Made by a program: the position numbers and the translations under genes. Positions 36,522 through 49,897 of a stretch of 64,000 nt of DNA are shown here, piece after piece. The notes under the pieces are model-generated. The model was not told the DNA's origin and searched no databases. It worked only from the letters and a program-made list of their open reading frames with translations. The DNA is from Hyperoplus lanceolatus (lineage: Eukaryota > Chordata > Actinopteri > Uranoscopiformes > Ammodytidae). Numbering within the stretch: position 1 is the first letter of the stretch; each line of letters starts with the position of its first letter. The stretch covers positions 17,457,001-17,521,000 of the forward strand of contig CM049416.1 of assembly GCA_026929865.2 (NCBI GenBank). The letters are read 5' to 3'.

Positions 36522-38670
36522 AATATCCCAACAAGTCTGGCATGATGATTACATTCAGTCAGTCTTCCTTGAAAGCAAAGAACATAAAAAAATTACCCCC
36601 TCTGTGTTTCAAAAAGCTATTGCCGGCCCAGAGTGCACGCTGCATCCATCAGTGCGGGCGCAGCCACAGCCTTGTCTGATTCAGTTAGTGCTTATGAAAT
36701 GGAGCATCTGCAGAAGCTCCCACAGAGTATGTAAACATAAGCCCTGCCTTGGGAAATGAGCTGAAGGGGTCATTTAGATTTGGGGTTGGGAAAAAGCAAG
36801 GAGTGCTGCCTCACTCTCCCTGTCACCTGGTAACAGTTTGACACATGGGAGCTTCCCACGTCTAATGTATTCCATGCACTATTCTAAAGAGCAACACCTG
36901 AGCAACCCCGCTCCCCCCCCACACCCCTCCTCCTACTTATTTTCCTTGCCTACTGTTGCATTGGCTGATCCAGCCCACAGAGAGATATTAGGTAAACCTG
37001 GAGCAGGCGAGAGGGGATAGGCCGCGCGCCTATTAACGATGCCTTATTTGTCAGCCAAAGCCGCTCTACAATCACCACGGTTATGCTTGACATGTTTGCC
37101 GAGAGCCAGGAGCCATCCATTCCATGTGCAGTAGCACTGCACTGTGCAGTAGCCATTTGGCGCTCTATCAGTTAACCTGTGGGAGGTGATAAGCCCTCCT
37201 TTACAGCAAAAGGGGGGGTTTCCCCTCTAGTCACAACAATAGCAAAGATATTGGGTAACGTATAGAAGTCAAGTGGCTTTTCATTTGTATCTGCTCAATC
37301 ATTAATCCTTATGCTTTAAAGATTAAAACTACAAGCACAAATTCACTATGACCGGTGAGTTTGAATTGTAGATTATCAGCAACAAGGTATAGTCAGGAAC
37401 AAAGGCATGCAGGAGAAAAAGTCACAGGCAGAAAAGGGATGTCTCATTCCCTTTTTCAAATGGCATTAAAGCTAATTTCCTGATCAATAGCTTGCCTCTT
37501 TCCTCCCTGCCCGAGATAAAACCATCACGAGTGAAGGATGGAGCCACAGACGGCCCCATTTTTATCTGATGGAGAGAGAGGTGAACAAACGAAAGGATTA
37601 GCTGAAAGCAGCTGCTCGTCTTCCTTCTTCATTCCCCTCCCCTACTCTCTCTATCCGCCCACACAGCCACACACCGTGGTCTCCCCTCGCAACCGGAGAC
37701 ACGCTCTATATGTTGGGCTCGATCTGTTGCCGCCAGCTGCGCTCCACCCTTTACCTACATCAGTTTCCACAATCTGGCACGAAGAGCCTTTTTCCCAAAG
37801 CACATGACAACGAAAGGCGGCAAAAAAAATTGGGAGTTGTAACAAAGTGTACTTCCCCCTGTGGCACCCCCTCAAAGCACCCACCCTTCCGTGATTATGT
37901 CACCTAGACACCGATACAGCAACAGACATCCACCCCACTGTAAAAAAGACAAACACACTTACACACAAATCAACAAGAGACACCTTGTTCATGTGCAACT
38001 TCTAGGAGAGCCCAAAGAAGAAATGTGCACTCTTACCTGGCAACAACAGCACACCTTCAGCTCCGAATCGGCTCGCCCTGACAGGGAGGCACGGTCATAT
38101 GGAGTAGGAAAGGGGAGTCTTGGAAAGAGAGAGAGAGAGAGAGTTGTGTGTGTAAGTGTGAGTATGATGCTGGGAGAAATACAGAGGGAGCGAGAGGGAG
38201 AGGTGGAGCCACGCTCGGAGGAGAGACAGAGGGCTGGATGATGACTCTGTCTGCCGTCTGTATAGCCAGTCTAGTGGGAGCAGGGTGGATGGCGCTAGAT
38301 CATCTTCTGTTCAAACATACGTGGTGGACGCACCTCGTGAAACAGACACGGGGGTGGTTGTGGGGGAGACAGGAGAGACCGTTTAAGAAACCTTCGTCAC
38401 ACTTGAGCTTCTGAGGAATCCCTCCAGTAAGAGGGGCACTGCATCACTGAGTCCTTGCCTCTGATTGGTTGGGCAGTGGGGAGACGCCAAGGGACGGTGG
38501 GCAACACTGTGTAACCTAAGATGACCCTCTCTCTCAAACCACATTAACATGCCCTGGCTGTTTTTCACAGTCCCTCTGGGCATCCATCACCTTGAAGGAC
38601 ACTTGGAAAAAAAATCCCCTCCCCAAGGATCCCTGCTTTGGATCCCCAAGGAGCGTGGCTGTATGTTTGA
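36522..38670. other. GC-richer unique sequence, no gene recognised
   Basis: This block is richer in G and C than its neighbours. It holds a GA tract at 38122-38143. Open frames of 60-126 codons overlap on both strands but show no known domain or clear splice-flanked exon. It is where I would look first for a missed exon. Confidence 0.35.
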
Positions 38671-38678
38671 GTGTGTTT

Positions 38679-40002
38679 TAGGGGTGTAACGGTACACTAA
38701 AGTCACGGTTCGTACCTCGGTTTTGAAGTCACGGTACGGTACAGTACGGTACGCTTCATAGTTAACGGAGAATACACAGCTTTAGTTGTCAGTAACTAGC
38801 TGACAGTATGTAACATACAAATAAAATGCATAACACATGCAATTCTCCAATAAATAAAATACTTAGCCTATTAAATACTAGTGTAGGTGCAGCATAAACT
38901 AAAATTGCAATGAAAAAATATAGTGTTAATGCTCAGCAGGCTCTGTAAGCTGGTGTAAACAAAGGGTATGTCATCTTTAAGGGTCTTTTTGACTTTAAAA
39001 AAAAGAAATTATTGCTGCAGCTCTCTTAAACTCTAAAGTGCTCTTAAAAATATAACAATTATCAAATAAAAGTGCTACTGCTGCATTAATTGACAGCTTG
39101 TTCAGTATAAAAAAGAAAATAGTGTCTGGGTTTTGCCCAGCTGGTTTTTCTTCACAGTAATGGTGATAGTATGCGCATGCATGTTCGACATGTTGCCTCC
39201 TACATAAGCGATCGCGGTGAAACATTAACCTGTGTGCCGACATTGTTCCACACGTCTATCACTGTTTTCATAATTCACCTGGTATCCGAACTTATCCCTC
39301 AAACGGGATTTGAATGACAGGGGGGTGCCTGCGCGCTCCGGTTTCCTGTTGTCTGTCGCCATGCAGTTCGCTCTCTGTTCGAAAGCACTGTATAACATTT
39401 TGATTTGTACTCACAGACAGTAAAAGAGGGGGGGAACGCTGCTACTACAACTGCTAATAGTGATACAAACGGAACACTAGAGCGGAGAGGTGTGTGTATC
39501 TCTTGCTCTTACTGCAGCTGGGAGGGACTGCTGCGTGAGGACTCGGCCGCCTGTCAGTGCTCTGGGAAGGGGGGGAGTGGCCGTTGAGCACCAGCTGCTC
39601 GTTTAGCGACAGGGTCTCTAAAAGTCACCAATAACAACAGAAAAAGTAGCTAGATTGGTCGCTGGTGGCTTTTTTTGAAAAAGAGTCGCCAGGGGGGTCT
39701 GAAAAGTCGTTGAATATAGCGGCTAAGTTGCTAACACTGCCTGAACCTCATCTCACCATGGAGATAATAGACTCTCAATCGCTGGCTGCTACTGCGCACG
39801 TGCGAGCCGAGCCGGAGGCTAAATGGTCCGGGGGGGAACTCCGACGACAAGTTGTAAGTTCCACACCGCAAAACAAGCCTTTACATTCGCCATATATTAA
39901 TGCTATGTACGCCACAAACGGACCGCGGTCCACCTCTGTAACACCAAATACGTGCCTGTACCGTCACGGTACGATACAAATACGTGTATCGTTACACCCC
40001 TA
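38679..40002. mobile_element. 1.32-kb hAT element with CACGGTACG repeats
   Basis: A perfect 8-bp duplication GTGTGTTT lies at 38671-38678 and 40003-40010. The ends are TAGGGGTGTAACGGTAC and TAGGGGTGTAACGATAC read from the right, with CACGGTACGGTAC subterminal repeats. Position 39382-39739 is a fragment of another hAT family (see 60176-61687). After it, an ATG at 39761 opens about 80 codons without a known domain, so any transposase is at most a remnant. Confidence 0.92.
39382..39739. mobile_element. right-end fragment of a second hAT family
   Basis: Aligned by eye, this matches 61322-61687 over its whole length with indels, including CTGCTAATAGTGAT, GGAACAC.AG.GCGGAGAGG, GCCTGTCAGTGCTCTG and the end CTAAGTTGCTAACACTG. 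Its own left end is missing, so it is truncated within the 38679-40002 element. Confidence 0.75.
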
Positions 40003-40071
40003 GTGTGTTTGCATATGTGTCTGTCAGTTCATACTAGCAAGCGATGACATGCCCTTGCACATGAACAAATA

Positions 40072-40074
<3 letters not shown>

Positions 40075-40129
<55 letters not shown>
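40075..40129. repeat. (CA)n microsatellite
   Basis: CA tract of about 55 bp just beyond a hAT insertion site. Confidence 0.95.
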
Positions 40130-40131
<2 letters not shown>

Positions 40132-41437
40132 ACATTTGACAAGAAATTGTCAATGAAGGGAAGATTATTTCCCTGGAGAAAAAGAGCTTGTCAATAGTAA
40201 AGCCCCCCAAACACCTGCAAGGGCAATCTTTCATTAGAGTGATTGAATATGGTGTCACCCTGACCTCAAAACCAATGGAGTGGTTATAGAGTGAGTTTAG
40301 AGTTTCAGAAAGCTTAAAGAGACATAAGTCATAACGTCCCTTAAACCTCCTAAGAGGAACTTATTTTCTATTTTTTTCTGTAATGATCATAAATGACCTG
40401 AAACAGCAAATGATACCATAAGCGAAAATAGTGCAATTTTTATATAGCCTAGTTATTATTAATTCCCTTTCTCGGGTACGATTTTCGGCAAGCAGACTGG
40501 AACATCCTGTGTTTCCTCAACAATACTGAATAGAAGTTTCTTCAACGTATTGATGTAACATACCTTTACTTGCCATTATACATCTTTTCCAGTCACATAT
40601 AAATACATCACCTCATTGTGGTGCATCATGCGGTCTCTCTCTCACTCACTAACTAAAAAAAATAGTACCGCTGCTGGCTGTCACTAGGGTGCTGGTGTTG
40701 TAAAAACATTACCAAAGCTGCTCCTAGAATAACCAAAAACTGAAAGTTCCTCACAGCCAATCAGGCAATAAACTATTTTGAAACTTCAATCAAATCCAAT
40801 CTGTAATTTAACCCAGTTGATGTCAGACGCCTCAGCTGTACATGGGTTAATACTTGTACTTAGTATGTTAATTATAATTTGAATTCTTGAAATTGATTCA
40901 TTATAACTCCGTTGAATGTCATTATAATTGTCATTAAACCCCTCGATCTAATGTAAAGCCTTCAAGTTCAATGGAGGAAATGAAGCGGCTGAGACGTGCA
41001 AGCAAAGTGTTCACGTGACACACCGGGTTCATGAATATGGAAAGAGGCGGATACTGCCATTTATAGCTTCCTCTGGTAGTAACCCAGGTTCTCTATTGGC
41101 ATACACAAGCCACCTGAATAAAAAGCAGTGCCCAGCTGCACTTGAAGGTCAGGCAGACACCAACAGGTTGCACAGTCAATAGAGCTCTCTGTCTTTTCCC
41201 ATAGAAAACAGTCATCGGCAGGATGTAGGAGGTGAGGTGTTGCTAAGGGGGAGCGGTAAGGGTTCTTAAGCACATAATATATTGTAATCACTAGAGTCAG
41301 ATGATTTACCAAACGCCTCAGAATCTACTTGAATTAAGCTGTCATTAGGCATTGTGGGGGAAAAGACATGTGAGTGGTTGATTTTTATTTATTTTATGTT
41401 TATGCATATCTAATTTATTATAAATGGTGTTTGTGTT
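40130..41437. other. no gene seen
   Basis: Unique AT-leaning sequence without repeat ends or coding motifs. Confidence 0.45.
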
Positions 41438-42203
41438 GTGTGGAGTTTGCGTGTTCACCCTGGTCCCTCTAAAGGCCAGGACACACTGATCCGACTACCC
41501 GAAAATGGAGACTGCCGATTCAGGCAGCTGCAATCTTCCCGTTGCGGCCAAAAAAGTGCCAAGAACACACGAGCCAACTGCTGACTTTCCGTACGCTCTG
41601 CGCTTGCGCGGGACATAATGTCTCCATAACAGCAGGCGGCGCTAATCTGTATTGCGGCCCAAAAAAATATGGAAGCCGGAAATTATGGGAAAGCTCTCTA
41701 GACCATAAACATAGATAGAAATATGTATTTATATTTATGGTGTCGAGCAGTCAACAAGGGTTGATGCATGTGAGTACTCGCTGAACGAAACAAACAAACA
41801 ATGGCTAGCTGTTGTTAGCTGTTTGTGCTACCCGCCTCACTTCCGGGCTTCACTGATTCGCTAGCCCTCCACCAATCAAATCGCTCCAACTGAAAGACTG
41901 CCCGCTCAAAAGAAGCCCGACGACATCTACGACGACCGATTTCATGGCACACACCAAACAGATTCTTGTCCCCGCCCCCTCCAGACTCTCCGACGGTGAT
42001 TATCGGGCCGGTGTGTCCGGGCCTTAACAATCCAAAGACATGCAGGTTAGGTGTGAACTTGAGGTGTGAAAGGCTGTCCGTACTGTACTGTATGTGAAGC
42101 GGACAGCTGACTACTTGTCCAGGGTTAGCTTGCCCCTCAGCTTGGATAGACTTTACTCCACCATGACCAATGATAAGCGGTAAAATAGATAATGGATGGA
42201 TGG
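41438..42203 (+). mobile_element. LINE or SINE tail, split by a Harbinger-like insertion
   Basis: The left piece (GTGTGGAGTTTGCGTGTTCACCC) and the right piece (CAAAGACATGCAGGTTAGGTG to GATAAGCGGTAAAATAGATA and an ATGGATGG tail) together match a very common fish non-LTR tail. The middle has been replaced by the element at 41473-42024. It is 5'-truncated with no coding sequence. I think it is RTE-like, with limited confidence. Confidence 0.7.
41473..42024. mobile_element. 552-bp Harbinger-like miniature element
   Basis: TAA at 41470-41472 and 42025-42027 flank inverted ends AGGCCAGGACACAC and AGGCCCGGACACAC. Three-base TWA duplications are typical of PIF/Harbinger. Non-coding and GC-richer than its flanks. 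Confidence 0.75.
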
Positions 42204-44411
42204 TAATGCAAATCATTTACTTGAAATGACTCAATACATAATACAGTGAGTGAGGCCTATGCGATAAAATACTACTTTAGAATAGCATGGGTTCACTTAA
42301 GTTTTATTATATTATTTTATGGTTTGTAATATATTAATGAATGATTGCATACAGTAGAATCAACAATAAATATTCACTTGGAATTCAAAATCTTATTAAA
42401 ATATTTACATTTGGGGTGTTGATGCTTATATAAAGGCGTATCATTATAATTCTATATACATGTTGAGTTCACATTTAAAAGTTGGTGCATAAATAAAACG
42501 CAATGCCGGACAAGTCAGTAAAAAGCAATGGTAAAAGTAGAATTTAGGTTTGTTGGAAGTATTACTTTGTGTATAGTAACCAAAATTAATCTCGACAGAT
42601 GGTGTACCAGCTATTCCATTGATGTCATGTCATCCTTTTATGAAATCAGTCTGGTCGTGCATCCAAAAAAAGAAAGTCTGACATTCAGTCAAATACTGTA
42701 GCACCCATGTGGTGATCTCTCTTCATCCAGCACGTAAAGGTCATCCTCCTCTCCAGCATAGCTTTCTAATGTTATCACAAGAATCCATCAATCAATGGTC
42801 CATTTAGAGTAAGAAGACACAACAATGTCAGCATATTGTGGATCATACTTCAAAAAGAGAAAATGTAAATCCATGGCAAGAGCAGACAATGACAAACATG
42901 TGATGTGAATAAGAGCTCTAAAACAGCTACTCAATGGACATTGTGGTGAGATTGTCTCCTGAACAGTGGTTTCCGAGGTCAAGAAGGAACTTTGAGGCCT
43001 AATTGACCAATGCAAGTCTTATTATTATTATTATTTCAAATGTTTCGGGGAATAACCATTATTTTTAATTCTGAAGACTTTAAGGCAATCAAAGTCGAAC
43101 AAATTACAACAAAAAAACATGGGTAATGAAAACCTTGCCTTATCTCGTCTCATATCTGTACCATTACCTCATCCTCAGTAGTGGACGGTAATGACTATGT
43201 TAGACTTGTATGTAAAGCCCCATATTGGCTCAGCAAAATCATTCTAAACCCCTTCTAAAGTATACAACATCTCGTCCTTGTGTGTCCCCCAGCCACACAG
43301 AGCTAAAGCTCTATCTGGCCATGGGTTGCACAGTGATCACGGTGGCGTAATGGCATTTTGTCTCCATATAAAAGCACTCATTGGTTCTTGAGGGGCCCCC
43401 ACTGGCACACTGACACTGTCAACAGCAGTAACACCAGCTGCATCCTCCCTGGTCCTTTTTAGAAATAACTTGGGCCCTCTCTCTCTCTTGGCCCTGGCCC
43501 CTGTCCCAGGCCGTTACACACCCACCAGACCGACAGCAGGCCTGGCTCCAGCACAGCCTGGCTCACAGTGCTATACGGTCCCATGGAATACAGGGGGTGT
43601 CTATGTGGCCCGCAAATGGTGGGGGCGGCAAACATCCCTGACCCCTTCGCTGTACGAGCAGTGTCCTCTGCCATACAGTCTCTCATCATAATGGGCTCGG
43701 AACAAAATCAAGGTGACAATATTAATCATGTGGGGGGGGGGGGGGGAATAATTAGATGGACAATAAAAGGACTGTGCGAGTCCCTCCCCCCAGCAGCAGA
43801 TAGCTGATTAATGCCTTGGCTGGCTGAGAGATGAAAGGTTGTCGGGGGTTGGTCTTGAATGTGGCTATCAGCAGCCAATTACTTCACAGGAAGGTGAGAT
43901 GTGGCAGCAGTTACAGCAAAGGTGCCAATCAATAAAAAATCAATTTTTCCATCAAAATGTCTTAAGTATCTTCTTTTTTTTTACAGTGTGGAACTTACTG
44001 AACACACTGTTCAAAAAAGCTACAGGCATTTTAAAGTACCCAGGCTCATAACCAATGCAGTGAAAAAAAATCAGAGGACACCCTGCCCAATGATTAAGTC
44101 CAACAAACCAACCGGACTGATCTTCTCAAGGTGTTCGAAGCAGAAAAAACTCCCCATTTCAGTTTCTCCCTGTCGATTTTATTCCCTCATTAAAAAATGT
44201 CAGAAGGTCATTGATTGTTTTGGAGAGGCAGTCGGTTGCTTGGAAGTAGTATTCTTTCGGAGACATCAGTCATTCACACCTGGCTGTGTGGATCAAAACC
44301 CTCGCCATGGTCAAATCAGCCCTCTACCAGCGTTTGATTCATAGTAGGAGAGAGAGGCTTGCCCCGCCCAAACTGTCTGCACGCACACATGGTGCTCCGG
44401 GAAGCCTGGTG

Positions 44412-44447
<36 letters not shown>

Positions 44448-44642
44448 TACAGATCGACAGCATCTCTGGGAGAAGCCGGGCGACAGCATGTGACAGACTG
44501 ATGGATGATGTGACACTTGAGCGCCACTGTGTCCTGCGTGCATCCAACTACCCCATGCTCCCCTCACCCACTCAGACTCCCTGCCACAGGCAAGGATATA
44601 GCGGAGGAGTGCATGTGGTAATACATGTAGAATAGATCAAGC
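42204..44642. other. unique sequence, no gene seen
   Basis: It includes a 15-base G run at 43732-43746 and a (CT)n tract at 44415-44442. A 147-codon plus-strand frame at 43901-44344 has no known domain. Confidence 0.4.
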
Positions 44643-45088
44643 TTAAAGCCCCTGTAAACCCACATCCACAAAATCCTTCTAACTATGTCATTTGGGGAGT
44701 TAGTTTCATGATAGGAAGCATCTGGGAAGAGTTTGACATCTTTAACAATCCAAATTAAAGATATTGTCATTTAAGTCTGATAAACTTTACAGAAACTTGG
44801 TTTTGATGAGGCAGGCGGGGCTATGCTAATCTTTTTAACCAATCAAGGCAGTTCTCTGCCTGAACATTCTATAAAAACAATGCCAGTTGCCATGCAGACT
44901 GTTTGATACCGCCACGCCCACACAGTCCTGTCAAACGGTCTAGCGTTTTTTTTTAACTGAAGTTTTATAATATGTTGGAACATTTATTTTTAAATCAGAT
45001 TTTTGTAAAAACGTATTGCTGAGACACCCAACTTTGGTATCACATGTTGATTTTTTAATATTGGAGCTCAGGTTTCCAGAGGCTTTAA
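44643..45088. mobile_element. 438-bp TTAA miniature element, family C
   Basis: TTAA at 44643-44646 and 45085-45088 flank inverted ends AGCCCCTGTAAACC and AGCCTCTGGAAACC. Non-coding. Confidence 0.82.
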
Positions 45089-46166
45089 CTTTGCACTTTT
45101 TCCTCAGAAAAAACATGCATCAATCTGTATGTAGAGCAAAGCCTGATGGGTAAAAATGGTGGGCGGCTGTCGGCTCGCCTGATTGTTAGCGAGCCAGTTG
45201 ACAAGGCGAGACCCGCCACAGATGATGAGGGAGGGAAGAGCAGCAGAGATGGGTGACACGTAGAGGTGACAGGACACGGGGGCGCCGCTTGAATCTGCAT
45301 AGAAATGAGCAAGGTCTCCCCAAGAAAATCACACATCTCAAGATGACATTGGGTAAAAGAGAGAGAGAGGAGAAAACCACTGTGACGGCCACAAATGGAC
45401 AGCGCCTGTCTGAGAGATCACAAATTGAAGTCGTACTCCGGAGGAAAATGTCACACATAACGGCCATCCAATCGTCAATGCTGCTTCGTAATAAGTCACG
45501 TCAACAGTCAGCAAGGATGACTCACAGGGTATGATCCATGTCTAAAATAAAATAATTGGAGAAAAAAAAATGGGGATACCTAAAATATTTATTTATTATG
45601 TTTGGGTCAATATTTAAGTAGATTTTGTTTTTCTCGCAATTGAGTGACGTGGGTAAAACTTGAAAGAATCAATGGGTTGTCCGATAAAGGCAGTCTGGGT
45701 AATGGGCCTGTTGAAATTCAAATTAGAGATTAAACTCTCTCAGACATGTCCGCCGTAATGTTTTGTATGCTGTTGGATGCATTAATCTTCTTCCATTGAT
45801 TTTCACATCCCTGCCTTCCCTTAAACCTTCCAAACACAAATCCAACTGAAGAGATGGCAATTAGAGTGCCACTGGGCTCAGACCCAATATCCAATGAAAA
45901 TAATTTCTTATATATCGTTTTCCATCACACCTTCTGGGATCCTCGGACCCTGCAGCGAGGGGGATCAATAAAGTTCTTTCAAAATGCTGCTTTTTCTCTG
46001 TGAAGTTATTATTCGCCTTCAAACTTTTTGCATTCTCAGAAAGCAAATCTGTTTGATGATGGTAAAATGGTAGAATTCTCTAAGGTGGAGATTCACAGCC
46101 AGGTCTATGATTTTGCAAAAGCCATTTATTTTCAAGTGGTCAATTGTTCGAAGCAAACATTCAATC
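45089..46166. other. no gene seen
   Basis: Unique sequence. Two overlapping open frames of about 90 codons at 45186-45534 lie on opposite strands and show no motif. Confidence 0.45.
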
Positions 46167-46252
46167 GACCAAAGCAGGGGTGGCCAACCAGTCAGAGACT
46201 AAGAGCCACATGTTTTACTGTGTTACTGCAAAGAGCCACATCGTACACACGG

Positions 46253-46254
<2 letters not shown>

Positions 46255-46282
<28 letters not shown>
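46255..46282. repeat. (CA)n microsatellite
   Basis: Short CA tract inside the outer hAT, left of the nested element. Confidence 0.9.
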
Positions 46283-46286
<4 letters not shown>

Positions 46287-46334
46287 CTCTGCTCAGTCAG
46301 ATTTACTGTAAATGTCACAAACAAAATGATAATG

Positions 46335-47284
46335 CAGTAACGGCCTTAACTATGTTTACCCGTTTCAGTTGAATTTTGTATTATTATTATTATTTAAATA
46401 AATAATGCTTGTGCATGCTACCAGGCCCAGGGGCACAAGGGCTCAAGGGGGCCCTAAGCTAAGGTACTGATAACTTTACATGTCTTATAGTCAAAGAGCT
46501 CAGTCACTCATGTCAATGAAAGGTTCCAAAAAGGAATAGCCTAAATATAAGGAAATAAATCATCATGGGCCCCCCAACTAGTAGGGGAGAAATACAAAAG
46601 CAATTGTAAAGCAACAGCATTATTTGCTCTGTCTTAGGGGCTTCATGAGGGGCCTCTAAGGCCCCCACACATACAGGAATAAACTTTCTATGTATACATT
46701 CTATACTGTTCATAAAAAGTAGCTATCCACCCTATATCTGTTGAAATGGGTCTCTCCATCATATAACATGGGTCTGCAGACCAATCTACTGTTTTTGCAG
46801 TTGCAGAGTAAAGGATGCTGCCTGCTTAAGAAAAATCAGAAAAATAATGTTCCTTCTGCAGCTCAAGATTTGATTTAGCCTCTAAATTTTCCTCTCTAAG
46901 TGCATCAGATTGATGCATTTTACTTTAAAACGGTACACATTTTCTTCCAGTGTGCAATGCCCCCTGACCCCCCAACAAGGACCAGGGTCCCTCCCACAGT
47001 GTCCCAAAATCATCTGGGAAACACTGACTTTCTTAATATGTTTTTTGCCAATAATTGTATGTATCTGTGCGGAAAAGTCAGTGTAACTGACTGGATAGGT
47101 AGGAGTGGGGGGGCCCTTGGTCTTGGTCCAGGGGCCTATTATCTCATAATCCGTCAAAGAACCAACTGGATTCCACAATCTTTTTAATTTTCGCATTATT
47201 TATTAAAAAAAAAAAAAAAAAGAAAAATCGGGGGCCCCACACTAGGACTTGAAACGGGCACCCAGATCGTTAAGGCCGCCCCTG
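46335..47284. mobile_element. 950-bp hAT element nested in the 46175-47956 hAT
   Basis: A perfect 8-bp duplication TGATAATG lies at 46327-46334 and 47285-47292. The ends are CAGTAACGGCCTTAAC and CAGGGGCGGCCTTAAC read from the right. It includes an A run at 47201-47221. No transposase. Confidence 0.9.
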
Positions 47285-47964
47285 TGATAATGACAGAACT
47301 GGACTCCTACGGTACTAAGACGACAGGCCAGTCATTTTCAACAAAGAACATTGTGTGCACTGCCTCACACACAAACTCTCAGTTCAACCAAGTCCACAAA
47401 CAAAAATATAACAATTTACAATAGCGTTTTTCTCTTACTATGCATGTTGCTTAGTGGGACTTACTTTTAGCATGGAGTGAGCTGAAGATTTGAAGCCTTG
47501 AAATGCACTAATGACGCCTGGCATATAAGGCAGAATGGCTAGGTATAACGTTCAACAAAAAATATAAACTCTCCCACTCTGTTTCGAAGCGAACTTGACA
47601 CAAATTGTTTACTCACGGAAAACCTCCCTCCAAGCTGAGCGGGCAGTTTTAGGTTGCGTCCACACCAAACGATTGCGAACGTTATGTTGCATCCTCGATT
47701 AAACATTTGCGAACAGGCATACACATACACATTAACAAAATAAAAAATTAAATAATAAACAACATGTAAAACGAACGTAAGAGCCGCATGAAACGTTTGC
47801 GAACATGCACACACATAGGCCCACACACAAAAAAAAGTAGCCTATAGAAAAAAAAAATAATAATTATAATCACAAAATTTGATATGAACTGAAGAGCCGC
47901 ACAAAGCAAGGCAAAGAGCCGCATGCGGCTCGCGAGCCGCAGGTTGGCCACCCCTGGACCAAAG

Positions 47965-48334
47965 GTTATTCGTACCGTCTTCACCGCTATTCACTTCTTC
48001 TTTTGTGAATGTTTGCTGTCAGAGTTAATCAGTTAGCTATTTTTCACGTCAATGGGGCTTTTCATTTGAAGGTACCACCATATGGCCGGGCAGTAGAATC
48101 CGTCAGTCAATTGCTGCTTGTCCATTCCATGTTGCCAGCTCTAGAAATGGCTGTATCTTGTCAAGCGATTAGGTGTGGTTGTCAGGGATACCAGTTTTGA
48201 AAGTAAGTAGAAAAAAAAATGGGACCGCATCAATTGCTTGGCTGTATGTTGTGCACGATAGTGGCGCCACCAAGTGATGACGCTCTGACCCATTAGTGGT
48301 CTGCAATGGTTTATGTCACCGTTTAGTACCTGGG
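47965..48334. other. no gene seen
   Basis: Short unique stretch. The right half (48180-48334) may belong to the adjoining transposon relic, but no clear boundary is visible. Confidence 0.4.
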
Positions 48335-48470
48335 CCATAGAACCTTGACAAAGTAGGTAGGTACCAAAAAAGTACAGTAGGTATACATACTGGGTACTTT
48401 TACATAGGGGAAAACTAAAAAAGACAAGTAGAGTAGAGTAGAGTTGGTAACATGTAGAAGAAAAGCACCA
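48335..48470. repeat. relic of the 1061-1149 transposon family
   Basis: It has GGTAGGTACCAAAAAAGTAC, GGTACTTTTACATAGGGGAA and AGTAGAGTAGAGTAGAGTTG, which parallel the reverse strand of 1061-1149. It probably belongs to a larger, decayed element ending near the GAAAAGCACC motif. Confidence 0.5.
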
Positions 48471-49897
48471 AACGTGGCCTGTGCTGCAAAACAGATCAAT
48501 GCTGTCAATGAGGCTGCAGTTCTCAGTTGCCTCATTGACTCGCTAATCCATCTCTTTAAAAGTCTCTGCTCCCAACTCTGTCTGAATTGTATTGTTTTTA
48601 GCCACACATGGAATCTGATTGACAGGTACTCGATCATCAAAGTAAGGCAGGACTGTCAACCCTGTTTTTTCTTTTAAATCTGAATGACGACTTAATTGGC
48701 ACGGTAGGAAATTCTAAAATCCTTAGGTCCAATTATGGCATAAACTGCACAGGTTCAGCTTGTGAAAAAGTATAAACTGTATTATGTTAATAAATTGACT
48801 AAGGCAGCACTTTTGGCACATAACTAATCCACAAATCGGGAGAGGAGGGAGGTGGGGATCCTGTAATGTTTTCACCACCGCCGAGCCTGCTAATGGTTTC
48901 TATTGTTATGGCAAAATTGAGTTCAGGAGATTAGTTTAAGGCTGAGACATGGTGAGGTAATTCTCTAAATACACTTAGCGCCTCACTGACTAAATGGGAA
49001 AGTGTGATAGCATCTAGTCTGTCACGAACACACTAGAAGAGCAGGTATGCTTAGGGGTGGCTATACTTTATGCATGGGTTGCACGCATGTATACGTGCCA
49101 TCGTGCATGCTTAGGTCCTTGAGAAATTATAAAAAGATACACGTACTGAGGTGATGTACTATGTTTGCTTGCGTCAGCTCAATATTAACTGAAGAATGTC
49201 CTTGACTGCAGCCACTAACATGTACTCAGGGGTCATTCAAGTAGAAGGTGAGCCACTTCCTCTTATCAGTGCATCCAGACCTCCAAACAGCCTAATCGTA
49301 TGACTTAGCCCTGGAGATGTTGTGGTCAGCCATTCGCCAAACCTCCCCAACATCAACACACGATAACACCTGTGATCGTATGATCATACATTGACCCGTC
49401 TGTCGGCCCAAGTCATTTTCAGGAGCTTGATAAATGGGGCTGGAGTGTTTGCCTGAGGGCACATCATCTTCTTATAGGGGCCAAGGTGGCTGCCTCCCAG
49501 TGACAGGGCAACCAACTCCTTATAGTGCCTTAAAGGTAATATATAGCCCTTCTGTTGGATACACTGATACGCTGTATACCATGGTTCGATCCCATGTGAA
49601 ATGATCCTTGATACGAGAGATCTTTTTCTCTGCTCACCCAAGGGCAACAAATCAAGCAGATACATGAGATAAATCAATGTGCATAGTGTGTGGATATCAT
49701 ATATCATGGTATAGAAGAAACAATGTTGTCCTTAAGTCTTAGGGCGATGCGCTCTCATATATCATACAATGTTATTGTCAATGCGTGAACATCCAGTGTC
49801 TTCGTCACAAGGTACAGTTTATCCTCCATATATTTTAAGTTCTCCTGCTGAGGATCTTCTTTTGCCAATTTTGGATCAAAACGATGCCTTTATGACC
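48471..49897. other. no gene seen
   Basis: Unique sequence without repeat ends. The 107-codon minus-strand frame at 49384-49707 has no recognised motif. Confidence 0.45.

Larger units (their letters stand above)
46175..47956. mobile_element. 1.78-kb hAT element holding another hAT
   Basis: A perfect 8-bp duplication GACCAAAG lies at 46167-46174 and 47957-47964. The ends are CAGGGGTGGCCAACC and CAGGGGTGGCCAACC read from the right, followed by AGAGCCACAT and AGAGCCGCAT repeats. This is the Charlie-like terminal type. No transposase frame. Confidence 0.93.
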
